Shown one piece after another: positions 11,977-21,547 of a stretch of 64,000 nt of DNA (position 1 is its first letter; the number at the start of each line of letters is the position of its first letter). This DNA comes from Neocallimastix lanati (nom. inval.) (lineage: Eukaryota > Neocallimastigomycota > Neocallimastigomycetes > Neocallimastigales > Neocallimastigaceae), in NCBI GenBank assembly GCA_016946835.1, contig JACVTC010000005.1, positions 1,708,501 through 1,772,500 of the forward strand. Direction: 5' to 3'. Below the pieces are notes generated by a model. It ran no database searches and was not told where the DNA came from. It saw only the letters and a list, made by a program, of their open reading frames with translations. A program made the translations under genes and the position numbers.

Positions 11977-12700
11977 ATTGTTAACTGCTGCTATAATATA
12001 TCAACAATATTGCTATTTTTAGGCATTCAAATACAATGATATAGTTTTAGCATATATATTGATATACGCGATATAGGTTTTGATTGTATTTGTATGCCAT
12101 TTTAGCGATAATCGTTCATAAAATATATATAGTTTGATTGTTTAAGTTGATACTAGTTTTGAACATATTTTGCACATATTTGGCATACAAATACAATATA
12201 CTATGATCGCGTGACTTATATATATATATTAACAATATAGGGTTTTGATATTAAAACTATGCAAAAACAGCTATCAGAATCATCAAAAAATAAATAAAAT
12301 AAAATAAAATAAAATAAATAAAAAATGCAAATCATACACATACATAGTTTTAGCATAAATAGCATATATATATATATATATATAATATACCACTATATTG
12401 TTTAATTAATATAAACATATGCATATATTGTTAATATATAAACATACCAGCTATATTGTTAATTAATATATATATGCAGCATATGTTTGATATATATATA
12501 CCCTATATCGTTTATTTAATGTTGATCGCGTGACTTATATTATATAGGTTTTTAGCATATATATAGCATAAAACCCTATCATTTACATATATCTAAAATA
12601 TTCTGGACAGTTAATTAAAATATATTAAAATATGTATAATTTTTATACCAAATATATGCTAAAAACCATATGATTTTAAAACCTAAAAATACTGATAATT
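11100..12700. repeat. Hairpin-dense, internally repetitive stretch
   Basis: The segment is made of degenerate words and their complements (AACAATATAG/CTATATTGTT, ATGCATATAT, AAACCCTAT). Strong inverted repeats include 11418-11434 with 11486-11503 (CCTAGCTAGTT core), 11912-11926 with 12022-12036 (15 bp, TTGTATTTGAATGCC) and 12083-12098 with 12182-12197 (16 bp, ATTGTATTTGTATGCC). ATCGCGTGACTTATAT occurs at both about 12201 and 12525. A TG dinucleotide run sits near 11960. I see no coding sequence. Confidence 0.6.
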
Positions 12701-12899
12701 ATGAACGAAACGAATGAATGGTTAAATGAGATGCAGCGAATGGGGAGAGCGCGTTTCGGAACCGCACGTGAATAGATATAAGCCACATGCTTTTTGAGAT
12801 GGCGTATTATATATAAATTTTTTTATATAAATAAATAATTAAATAATAATTAAATAAATATTTTATTTTATAATAATTTCATAATAATAATTTAATATA

Positions 12900-13100
12900 T
12901 ATTTGATAATAAAAAATAAAAATATAAAAAAATAAAAAAATAAAAAAAATAAAAAAATAAAAAAATAAAAAAAATAAAAAAATAAAAAAATAAAAAAAAT
13001 AAAAAAATAAAAAAAATTAAAAATAAAAAAAAAATAAAAAAAATAAAAAAGATTAAAAAAATAAAATACAAAAAAAATAAAATAAAATATTTTCATTTTT
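12900..13100. repeat. AAAAAATA array
   Basis: A run of A5-A9 blocks separated by single T residues. The minus-strand 77-codon Phe/Tyr frame across it is composition only. Confidence 0.75.
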
Positions 13101-13640
13101 ATTTATATTTATAACTGTAATTTTTTATTATATAAATAAATAAATAAATAAATAATAATTAAATAAATATTTTATTTTATAATAAAAAAATAAAATAAAA
13201 AAAAGAAAAGATAAATATTTTTTTAGTAATTTTCTTGAAATAAAATATTTTATTAGTAATTTTCTTGAAATAAAATAAAATATTTTCATATTTATTTATA
13301 TTTATAACTGTAATTTTTTATTATATAAATAAATAATAATTAAATAAATATTTTATTTTATAATGAAAAAATAAAATAAAAAAAAGAAAAGATAAATATT
13401 TTTTTAGTAATTTTCTTGAAATAAAATATTTTATTAGTAATTTTCTTGAAATAAAATAAAATATTTTCATATTTATTTATATTTATAACTGTAATTTTTT
13501 ATTATATAAATAAATAATAATTAAATAAATATTTTATTTTATAATGAAAAAATAAAATAAAAAAAAAAAGATAAATATTTTTTTAATAATTTTCTTGAAA
13601 TAAAATAAAATATTTTTATATTTATAATTGTAATTTTTAA
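13084..13640. repeat. Tandem repeat of about 185 bp, three copies plus a partial
   Basis: The block beginning ATAAAATATTTTCAT and continuing through ATAACTGTAATTTTTTATTA starts at about 13084, 13274 and 13457, with a shortened copy near 13600. Each full copy also has a doubled TTTTCTTGAAATAAAATA segment. The array ends less than 80 bp before the transposase ATG and may contain its promoter. Confidence 0.75.
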
Positions 13641-13717
13641 AAAAAATTGAAAATACATATTAAATAAAAAATAAAAAATAAATATTTTCATATTTATTAA
13701 TATTTATATTAAAAATT

Positions 13718-15169
13718 TTGATGGAGGGAAATCTAAAAATTGATATAAGTGAAACAAATCGAGGAAAAGAGCAAATAATTATAGATCGAAAATTTAAATA
13801 TAATTTTTCAAAATTAAAAAAAGATAATACAAAAATATATAGATGTACAGAATATAAAACATTAAATAAATGTAAGTCTTTTATTATTTTAAATGATAAT
13901 AAAGAGGTTTTAAATTATGATTCTTCACATAATCATCCTGGTAATGAAATTAATGCATCCAAATCATTAATAAAACATAAAATTAAAGATGAAATAAAAA
14001 AAAGTTTGATTCCTTCTGATATAAAATCAAAACGCATATTTGATAAAATTTCTCAAGAAATAGGATATATATGCCCTGAATATAAAACAATTAAATCCCA
14101 AATAACAAGATATAAAAACAAACAATTATTTCCTAATGTAAAAACATTTGATGAAGTTCCTAATGTATCTGAATATTATAAAACAATAAGAGGTGAATAC
14201 TTTATGATATTCAAAAATTCTAATATAATAATTTTTCAATCACCATTCCAAGCAAAATTATTTATGGAGAATAAACATATATTTGCTGATGGTACATTTT
14301 TAATAGCTCCAACTAATAGTTATCAAGTATTCATTACCAGAACTTATGTTACAGAATTAAATTGTTTTTACACTACTTCCATGTCAATATTAAAAAACAA
14401 AGAACAAACAACTTACGAAATATTATTTAATGAAATAAAAAAAAATATAATTAAATATAATGCAAATATTAATTTCTCAGAAAAAATTTTTCATTGTGAT
14501 TTTGAAAAAGGAATATCTAATGCAGTGGAAAATATTTTTCCCAATATAAATATTAAATATTGTTTTTGGCATTATAAAAGATTATTAATGACAAAAAAAA
14601 ATAAATTATGTTACAAGGAAGTGAAAGATCATAATATTTTAAATACTTATTATAAAGCGATTTCTAATTTATGTTTTATTAATATTGAATACATACCTGA
14701 TATTTTTAATAAAATTAAAAATACATGCATGAGATATAAATCTACCTGTTCCCAATTTTTGAATTTTTTAGATTATTTTGAGAAAACATTTCTAAATATC
14801 TATAATATAAAATATTGGAATTATTACAATAATATAGACCACATAACAAATAATGCTTCAGAATCTTATAACAGTTATTTAAAAAATTTATTTGTAAAAA
14901 AGCCTTCATTTTATAAATTAATATATACAATACAATTTGAAGAATCCAAATCTTACTATGATTACCATATGAGAATTAAAGGAATTTGGAGAAAAAAGAG
15001 CAGAATATCAGAAAGGGTCGATGACATTAATATTTTAGTTGAATATTATAAAAATATGGAAGCCGAATTAAAAAATATTGGATGTAGTAAAAATGATATC
15101 ATCGAAAATTGGTTTAATTGTTTAATTAGATTGAATAATGAAATCATTAATTTTAATAAAACAAAATAA
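13718..15169 (+). CDS. MULE-family transposase with N-terminal FLYWCH-type zinc finger
   Basis: A single-exon frame of 483 residues. Residues about 25-75 form a FLYWCH/WRKY-GCM-like zinc finger: FKYNF, then YRC (Cys43), Cys52, and a HNH pair (His71, His73). The DDE core follows. FADGTF places the first catalytic Asp at residue 191, IFHCDFEKG the second at 261, and YCFWHYKR (Cys282, His285) is the C-x2-H block typical of MULE transposases just after the second Asp. TNNASESYNSYL holds the probable catalytic Glu (about 382). Length suits a compact MULE transposase. No stop or frameshift is visible, so the protein may be active. It cuts and joins element ends in the nucleus. It lies between the inverted repeats at 10914 and 17784, which are its likely substrates. 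The start is the first of two Met codons (MMEG). Confidence 0.85.
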   Translation: MMEGNLKIDISETNRGKEQIIIDRKFKYNFSKLKKDNTKIYRCTEYKTLNKCKSFIILNDNKEVLNYDSSHNHPGNEINASKSLIKHKIKDEIKKSLIPSDIKSKRIFDKISQEIGYICPEYKTIKSQITRYKNKQLFPNVKTFDEVPNVSEYYKTIRGEYFMIFKNSNIIIFQSPFQAKLFMENKHIFADGTFLIAPTNSYQVFITRTYVTELNCFYTTSMSILKNKEQTTYEILFNEIKKNIIKYNANINFSEKIFHCDFEKGISNAVENIFPNINIKYCFWHYKRLLMTKKNKLCYKEVKDHNILNTYYKAISNLCFINIEYIPDIFNKIKNTCMRYKSTCSQFLNFLDYFEKTFLNIYNIKYWNYYNNIDHITNNASESYNSYLKNLFVKKPSFYKLIYTIQFEESKSYYDYHMRIKGIWRKKSRISERVDDINILVEYYKNMEAELKNIGCSKNDIIENWFNCLIRLNNEIINFNKTK

Positions 15170-15969
15170 AAATAATTATTAAAATCCTTTCAAAATCATA
15201 ATTACAATTAATTGAAAATTAAATTTTTTTATTTAATAAGAAATTCAATATTTAAATTTATTTAATATTTATTGATAGGGTTAGCTTAAAAATATTAAAA
15301 AAAAATTTTTTTTATAAATTTATTTTAAATATTTTTTACTTAATTAAATATTATTAAATAAAATTAAAAGATGTCTTTATTATTATATATTAGTATTATA
15401 AAATATTAAAAATATGAATGTATTGCATTTCTCATTATTTTTATTTTATATTGTAGTAAATTAATAAATAAATAAATAATTTTTATAAAATAAACCAATT
15501 ATTAAATTAATATATTTTTTAAAAATATATTTAATGTATATTTCATATTTTTAATAAATATTCAAATATACATTTTAAATATATATAATGATATTTAAGT
15601 ATTATAATACTTATAAAAGAAAATAATTAATATTTTAAATTATTTCTATCAGGCTTTCTAAAAAAACTTTACTATTTGTAAAAATAGTAATGCTCTTTTT
15701 GTTAGTTTATTAGATTTGTATAATATAAATATCTAAAATAATTTATTTATTATTTAATAGAAATTTATGTTTAAAAATGTTATTGTTATTATTACTATTA
15801 CTAAAAAAAGTTTTAATTTAATATTTATAATTAAATTTTCAAATAATCTTTCCTTATCAAGTTAAATATAATGCTCCTGAGTAAAAAAGATTTTCGTATT
15901 ATATAAAATTTATTTAAAATATTAGATAAAAAAATATTAAAAAGGAAATAAGAATTTTAAAAAGAATAT
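15170..15969. other. Gene-free stretch downstream of the transposase
   Basis: AT-rich sequence with no recognisable exon or strong repeat; it separates the transposase stop from the minisatellite. Confidence 0.45.
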
Positions 15970-16020
15970 TTAAAAATAAAATGAAAAAAATATAGAATGT
16001 AATAATATAGAAGTATAAGT

Positions 16021-17245
16021 ATATAAAATAAAATAAAATAAAATAAATAGTTGAAATATAAATATAAAGTACAAATTGAATAAAATAAAATAAATAGTTG
16101 AAATATAAATATGAAATACAGAATGAATAAAATAAAATAAATAGTTGAAATATAAATATGAAGTACAGATTGAATAAAATAAAATAAAATATATAGTTGA
16201 AATAAAAATATGAAGTACAGATTGAATAAAATAAAATAAAATAAAATAAAATAAAATAAAATAAAAATAATATAAATAGTTGAAATATAAATATGAAGTA
16301 CAGAATGAATAAAATAAAATAAATAGTTGAAATATAAATATAAAGTACAGATTGAATAAAATAAAATAAATAGTTGAAATATAAATATGAAGTACAGAAT
16401 GAATAAAATAAAATAAATAGTTGAAATATAAATATAAAGTACAGGATGAATAAAATAAAATAAATAGTTGAAATATAAATATGAAGTACAGATTGAATAA
16501 AATAAAATAAATAGTTGAAATATAAATATGAAGTACAGAATGAATAAAATAAAATAAATAGTTGAAATATAAATATAAAGTACAGATTGAATAAAATAAA
16601 ATAAATAGTTGAAATATAAATATGAAGTACAGAATGAATAAAATAAAATAAATAGTTGAAATATAAATATGAAGTACAGATTGAATAAAATAAAATAAAA
16701 TAAAATAAAATAAAATAAAATAAAATAAAATAAAATAAAATAAAATAAAATAAAATAAAATAAAATAAAATAAAATGAATAAATATTGAAATATAAATAT
16801 GAAGTACAGATTGAATAAAATAAAATAAAATAAAATAAAATAAAATAAAATAAAAGAAATAAAATAAAATAAATAGTGAAGTAATATAAAGGAATAAAGT
16901 ATTAATAAAAATAAAATAAAATAAAATAAAATAAAATAAAATAAAATAAAATAAAATAAAATAAAATAAAATAAAATAAAATAAAATAAAATAAAATAAA
17001 ATAGTGAAGTAATATAAAGGAATAAAGTATTAATAAAAATAAAATAAAATAAAATAAAATAAAATAAAAAAATTATTTGAATTATAATAAAAATACAAGT
17101 ATTAATAAAAATAAAATAAAATAAAACAAAATAAATATTTGAATTATAATAAAAATACAAGTACTAATAAAATAAAATAAATATGTGAATTATAATAAAT
17201 TGCAAGTATCAATCGAAATAAAATAAAATAAAATAAAATAAAATA
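16021..17245. repeat. 47-bp minisatellite (about 15 units) with embedded AAAAT arrays
   Basis: Units start with TAGTTGAAATATAAATATGA, then AGTACAG(A/A or A/T)TGAAT and AAAAT pentamers. Starts at 16048, 16095 and 16142 fix the period at 47 bp. From about 16680 the pentamer expands into long AAAAT arrays (16680-16780, 16815-16855, 16905-17005 and 17040-17070). The minus strand carries a 396-codon stop-free frame, which is a by-product: 47 is not divisible by 3 and the unit is open in every minus frame. Confidence 0.85.
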
Positions 17246-17436
17246 AATATGCAGTGAAATAATAATATATAATATGATAAAATAAAATAAATAAGATATT
17301 GATATGAAATTAATATAAAAACTGAATTTAGCAACAAATAAATTATATAATAAATAAATGATATAGCATATTCATATATATTAACATGAATTTTATTATA
17401 ATTTTTACAGTATTTTAAATTAATGTAAATTATCAT

Positions 17437-17783
17437 ATTTCCATATAATAAACAAACTTTATAATTAGAAAATAGTATAAAAAGAAATATTATTAAATAT
17501 TATTATTAAATAATTAAATGAATAAATTAATAAATAAATAAAAATTTTCAGAATATGGCGAATGTAAATCATTATTTTTTTTGAAATATATCACATTTTA
17601 AATATTTTTAATAATTATTTTTTCAAAGAAATTATATGTGCCATTTTATTTTAATATTTAAATATTATATTCATAAATAAAAATTTATAAAAAAAATAAT
17701 ATAAGCCACATTCCGAAATGAAAATTTATGTAAAAATATTTAAAGCCACATTCCGAAACGCACCACCCCCGCAGCGAATGTAG
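17437..17783. other. AT-rich spacer with paired GCCACATTCCGAAA motifs
   Basis: AAGCCACATTCCGAAA occurs at about 17704 and again at about 17752, the second running into ACGCACCACCCCCGCAGCG beside the right inverted repeat. No exon is visible. Confidence 0.45.
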
Positions 17784-17868
17784 GCGAGTGAGACTCATGC
17801 GCAAAGCTCTGTGACTGCGTAGAGTTCGAGATCAGCCGAGAATGTACGAAGTCGAATCAATGAATGAA
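17784..17868 (-). repeat. Right terminal inverted repeat of the MULE
   Basis: Reverse complement of 10914-10998 with substitutions and small gaps. The shared core reads TAGAGTTCGAGATC on the plus strand. A 89-codon frame starting here (17842) runs into the TTTA array and is not a gene. Confidence 0.6.
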
Positions 17869-17967
17869 ATAATAGAGGTATTTTTAATGATTAAGAAAAT
17901 ATTTAAAACATTTTATTTTGTAATTATTAGCAAAGTTTTTATTTATTTCAAAAACAGATTAAATTAT

Positions 17968-18013
17968 ATTTACTTATTTACTTATTTACTTATTTACTTA
18001 TTTACTTATTTAC

Positions 18014-18104
<91 letters not shown>

Positions 18105-18106
18105 TT
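17968..18106. repeat. CTTA/TTTA microsatellite
   Basis: Begins as CTTATTTA units and turns into pure TTTA for about 90 bases. It lies just outside the MULE. Confidence 0.85.
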
Positions 18107-18407
18107 ATTGAATATATTTATAAATTTATGGCTTCAAATTACATTAATATATACGCCATATTGCGTAATGAAACTTTTCAAAATACGCCATATCTTATAT
18201 CATCTTGACATTTTTAGTTCATTTAATGTGGTTTGTCTTATCTACATGAATTTAATATATAATGTAATTTCTCAATGTATACATAAATATTATAATAAAA
18301 ACAAAATAAAAAGAAAAAAAAAAAAAAGCTTAAATGTTTTTTTTGTTTTTTTTTATTGTTTATTTATAGTGAAGAAAATATTAATGTTAGATTATTAGAT
18401 ATAAGAA

Positions 18408-19794
18408 ATGGCAGGAACGACAGAAACAGTAAACATAGTAAAATATTTTCCAAAATATGATACTCCATTTAAATATTTATTTAAAAATAAAGAATATTTA
18501 ATTGATTTACTGAATGATATTTTAAATCGTAAAAATGATAATCCCATTGTTGATCTTCATTATATTGATACAGAAATACCTGCTGAAAGGGTAGCCTATG
18601 CAACAGTAACAAAAAAATTAGAAGATTTAGATAAAAAAAAAAAAAAAAAGAAGAATTAAAAATGAACTTGAAGGTAAATATGAAAATGATATTGATAAAG
18701 AAAAATTAGGATTATGTAAAGAAAAAGAAAAAATTGATGAAAAAACTAAAGATGAAAAAACTGAAGATGAAAAAACTGAAGATGAAAAAACTGAAGATGA
18801 AAAATCTGAAGATGAAAAACGTAATGAAAAGATAGAAAAATTGGTAAAAAATAATTTTATTGAAAAAACTTCTAGATTTGATTTATTATTAAATAGTAGA
18901 AGTTCACATAAGAAAAGAAAACCAATTATTTTAAAATTTGATGATAATGAAAAGAAAAATTATAGTTTTCCTTTTGTGGCTGTAACAGAAATAGATGAAT
19001 TGATAAATGTAGAAATTCAAGTACAAAATAATGACGATATATTAAAACAATCTCTTTTCTATGCCTCAAAAATTATTGCACGATCTTTACCAAAAGGTTC
19101 TGAATATAAATATGATCAAATTCCTAATACAATTATGATAAATTTCTTACATTACAATATTTTTAAAAAAGAAAAAGAAGAAAAATATCATTGGTGTATT
19201 AACCTTAGAGATGAAGAAACAAATAAAGATTTGGGATATATGGATATGCTAAATATACATTTTATTGATCTAAAAAAATTTGAAACTTTGAAAGAAGAAG
19301 AAAAAGAAAAAGAAAATAATCTATGGTTGCTTTTTTTAATTGATCCAAATAATAAAATTTTTAAAATGAAAAAAAATTCTTTATTTTTTCAAGCTAGAAA
19401 TGATTTAATATCTTTGGAAAGAAATGAAGAATATTGTAAAATGTGTGAAGACAAAGAACGACAATATGAAGAATATATACATGGATTAGAATATAGAGAG
19501 AAAAAAGGAAAAGAAGAAGGAAGGGAAGAAGGAATGAGAAAAAATAAAATTGAAATTTTATTAAGTTTTTTAAAAGATGGTTGGAAAATGGAAAATTTTG
19601 TTAAAAATATAAAATTACCCGAAGAAGATGCAATATATATTTCTAATTTTTATAATGATCAAAATCGAAATGTCAGTAAATTAGCCTGTGAATTAAGTTT
19701 TGATGAAGAAGAATTAAAAGAAATTTGTAATTCGTTGAATATCAACTACATTGAAAATAATAATAAAAGAACAAAAATAAGTAAAACAAAATGA
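18408..19794 (+). CDS. Rpn/YhgA-type PD-(D/E)XK nuclease (recombination-promoting nuclease/putative transposase), frameshifted in a poly(A) run
   Basis: The frame from the ATG at 18408 (MAGTTETVN) reads 84 codons to a TAA at 18657 just after a run of 17 A (18633-18649). The same protein continues one frame over from about 18650 to 19794. The N-terminal part (FKYLFKNKEYLIDLLNDIL) is the typical opening of this family, whose members are mobile-element-linked DNA nucleases, mostly bacterial. After the shift come five DEKTE-type acidic repeats, then the nuclease core: RFDLLL (catalytic Asp) and NVEIQVQ (Glu-x-Gln pair), then a helical region with LFYASK, and a charged C-terminus GKEEGREEGMR. One A fewer would restore the frame, so this may be real inactivation, polymerase slippage or an assembly error. 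A rescue by an intron is not possible here; candidates would be under 40 bp. Probably of bacterial origin (inference). Confidence 0.7.
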
Positions 19795-19993
19795 AGAAAA
19801 ACATATTGAATATTATTAATACTTAATAATATTCAATTTATTTTTCTTAATAATATTATTATTTATAATTATTATTATTGTTCCAAAATATAAAATATAA
19901 ATTAAATATTTTTTTTTAATAATAAATGTAAAAATTAATGTAAAAATAGATTTAAAAATAAATGTAAAAGTAAATAAAGGATGGTATTATTAA

Positions 19994-20024
<31 letters not shown>

Positions 20025-20462
20025 GAAAGAAATTGGTTTAATGATATATTTAAACCATTAATTTATTTTAATATTTAATTAATTCAAATAGAAAAGGCCT
20101 ATTAAAAATAATGGTTGTACAATTTGGAATCTATATAAAAATGGATATATAATAATAATAAAGAGTCAATGCTGAAGAAACAGTAAGACAGGCCAGCAGG
20201 GCTAGCGCAACTAATGAAGATCATAATTTTGTATCTTAAAATTATGATTAACATTGCGAAGTCAAAATTAATTATTATACTTCAGTATAATAATGCCCTT
20301 GTGAAGTCTTACAAATATTAATTAAATGAAACTAGAATATATTATACCATTATTTTATTTTATTTTGTGTTTTATTTTTTGTTTATTTTTTTATCTTTTT
20401 TTATTTTATTAAATGTATTTTATCAAATATTTAATTAATAAAGATGAAACAAGTTTGCTGCC

Positions 20463-20504
<42 letters not shown>

Positions 20505-20855
20505 ATAATAATAATAATAAAAAATTATATATATAAATTAGAAAGAAAAGCAAATAAAAATAAAAAACTTTTGAATTTCTTTTTTTTTTTTTTTTTACTT
20601 TTTTTTATGATCTATTTAATTTTTAAATGTAAATCTACAAAATAAAATAATGTCAACCACATTTATAAACGTGGCTTGATATAATACGCCGTAAATTAAT
20701 TAGTATAAATAAATTAAAAATTTATGTATTATTAAATCTTTGTAATTACCATAATAAGAATAAAATATATTAAAAATTTAAACCTTAAAAACCTTAATTC
20801 CAATAATTATTATTACTATTATTATTATAATAAATTTATTATACAGTATTGTATA
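19795..20855. other. Intergenic stretch with a LINE 3' scrap
   Basis: Contains poly(A) runs near 19997 and 20467, a LINE fragment at 20164-20240 (listed separately), and at 20653-20690 a CCACATTTATAAACGTGG hairpin followed by CTTGATATAATACGCC. No exon is visible. Confidence 0.45.
20164..20240 (+). mobile_element. LINE ORF C-terminal fragment, plus strand
   Basis: Reads SVNAEETVRQASRASA followed by NEDHNF and a stop. This matches the C-terminus of the minus-strand LINE copies (SVNAENAVRQASRANA then EDHNF at 24702-24790). It is the only piece of this LINE end on the plus strand in this part of the window. Confidence 0.65.
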
Positions 20856-21120
20856 AAAGGTTAACAGAGAGTAAGATCGGGAGAGTTGCATTTCCCCAAG
20901 TTGCATTTCGCCAAGTGGAGTATTGATATAAATAAATGAATAAATAAATAAATATTAATTCTAAATAATTTTTTTAAGCTTGTTTTTATTAAATATTAAT
21001 AATATTTAATTTTATTTATTTATTTATTTATTTAATAATTTTCAATTTGGTGAAATGCAACTTAGCAAAATACCCCACTCCCTAATAAACCAGTTGCCAA
21101 AGTTACTATCGGTTAACTTA
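20856..21120. mobile_element. Fold-back element (MITE-like), about 265 bp
   Basis: The left arm 20856-20920 and right arm 21043-21120 are imperfect inverted repeats. The left arm reads GGTTAACAGAGAGTAAG, then GGGAGAGTTGCATTTCCCC, then AAGTTGCATTTCGCCAAG. The reverse complement of the right arm carries GTTAACCGATAGTAAC, GGGAGTGGGGTATTTTGCT and AAGTTGCATTTCACCAAA in the same order. The centre is a TAAA/TTTA-rich spacer. I see no target duplication and no coding sequence; a minus-strand frame at 21042-21275 only crosses the right arm. Confidence 0.6.
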
Positions 21121-21324
21121 TCATGTAAATCAATAAAGCTTATGTTAAAGTCTCTCAAGAAGAATTGATAGATAATTAGTATAATTCTGAAACCATTAGA
21201 AAATAAATATCGGACTTGTAATGAGTATATATAAACTTTTTTTTTTTGACAAAAATTTTTTTTAAAAAAAAACATAACTATTGAGAATATTAACTCTATT
21301 TATTTATCCATTAAGTATATATAT

Positions 21325-21355
<31 letters not shown>

Positions 21356-21409
21356 TAATCAAAAAAAAAAATGTATGCTCAAATTTAAAATAATTATTCT
21401 TTAAATAAT

Positions 21410-21547
21410 AATGTGAAATAAAAGTAATATACAAAATACAATGAATAAAATAAATTTAGAAAAAAGTCTATATGCAATGAACCTCACCTCAATAAAAGAT
21501 TTATATTTAAAGAAATTAGGGTTTGAATTGACAATCTGAAATTTTTA
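21410..21547 (-). mobile_element. LINE 3'-UTR fragment (copy E)
   Basis: Contains TATATGCAATGAACCTCACC and GGGTTTGAATTGACAATCTG, which match the 3' untranslated region of the LINE copies at 21780-21830, 24650-24710 and 36280-36370. It lies directly against the poly(A) tail of the next copy. Confidence 0.6.

Larger units (their letters stand above)
10914..17868. mobile_element. Mutator-like (MULE) DNA transposon, about 7 kb, with imperfect terminal inverted repeats
   Basis: 10914-10998 and 17784-17868 are imperfect inverted repeats sharing blocks such as TTCATTC, GATTCGACT/GGTTCGACT, TCTCG, GATCTCGAACTCTA, GCAGTC and GAGTCTCACTC. They enclose a single-exon MULE transposase (13718-15169). I found no clear 8-11 bp target duplication; the bases just outside the two ends do not match. 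Inside are a hairpin-rich 1.6-kb stretch, a 185-bp tandem repeat and a 47-bp minisatellite, so the element is bulky with little coding content. A third block of related GC-richer sequence at 12697-12770 shares GCAGCGAATG and GCGTTTCGGAA with the region just inside the right end. This suggests a nested or rearranged second element. Confidence 0.55.

Noticed and set aside
16048-16810. CRISPR-like array
   Set aside because: Units are contiguous, with no unique spacers; this is a eukaryotic minisatellite.
15970-17160. 396-codon minus-strand open frame
   Set aside because: It is the 47-bp minisatellite and AAAAT arrays read in rotating frames, with almost only Phe, Ile, Leu, Tyr and Ser. No start context or domain.
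18575-18660. Intron removing the frameshift in the nuclease gene
   Set aside because: Candidate GT-AG pairs are under 40 bp and do not shift the frame correctly.
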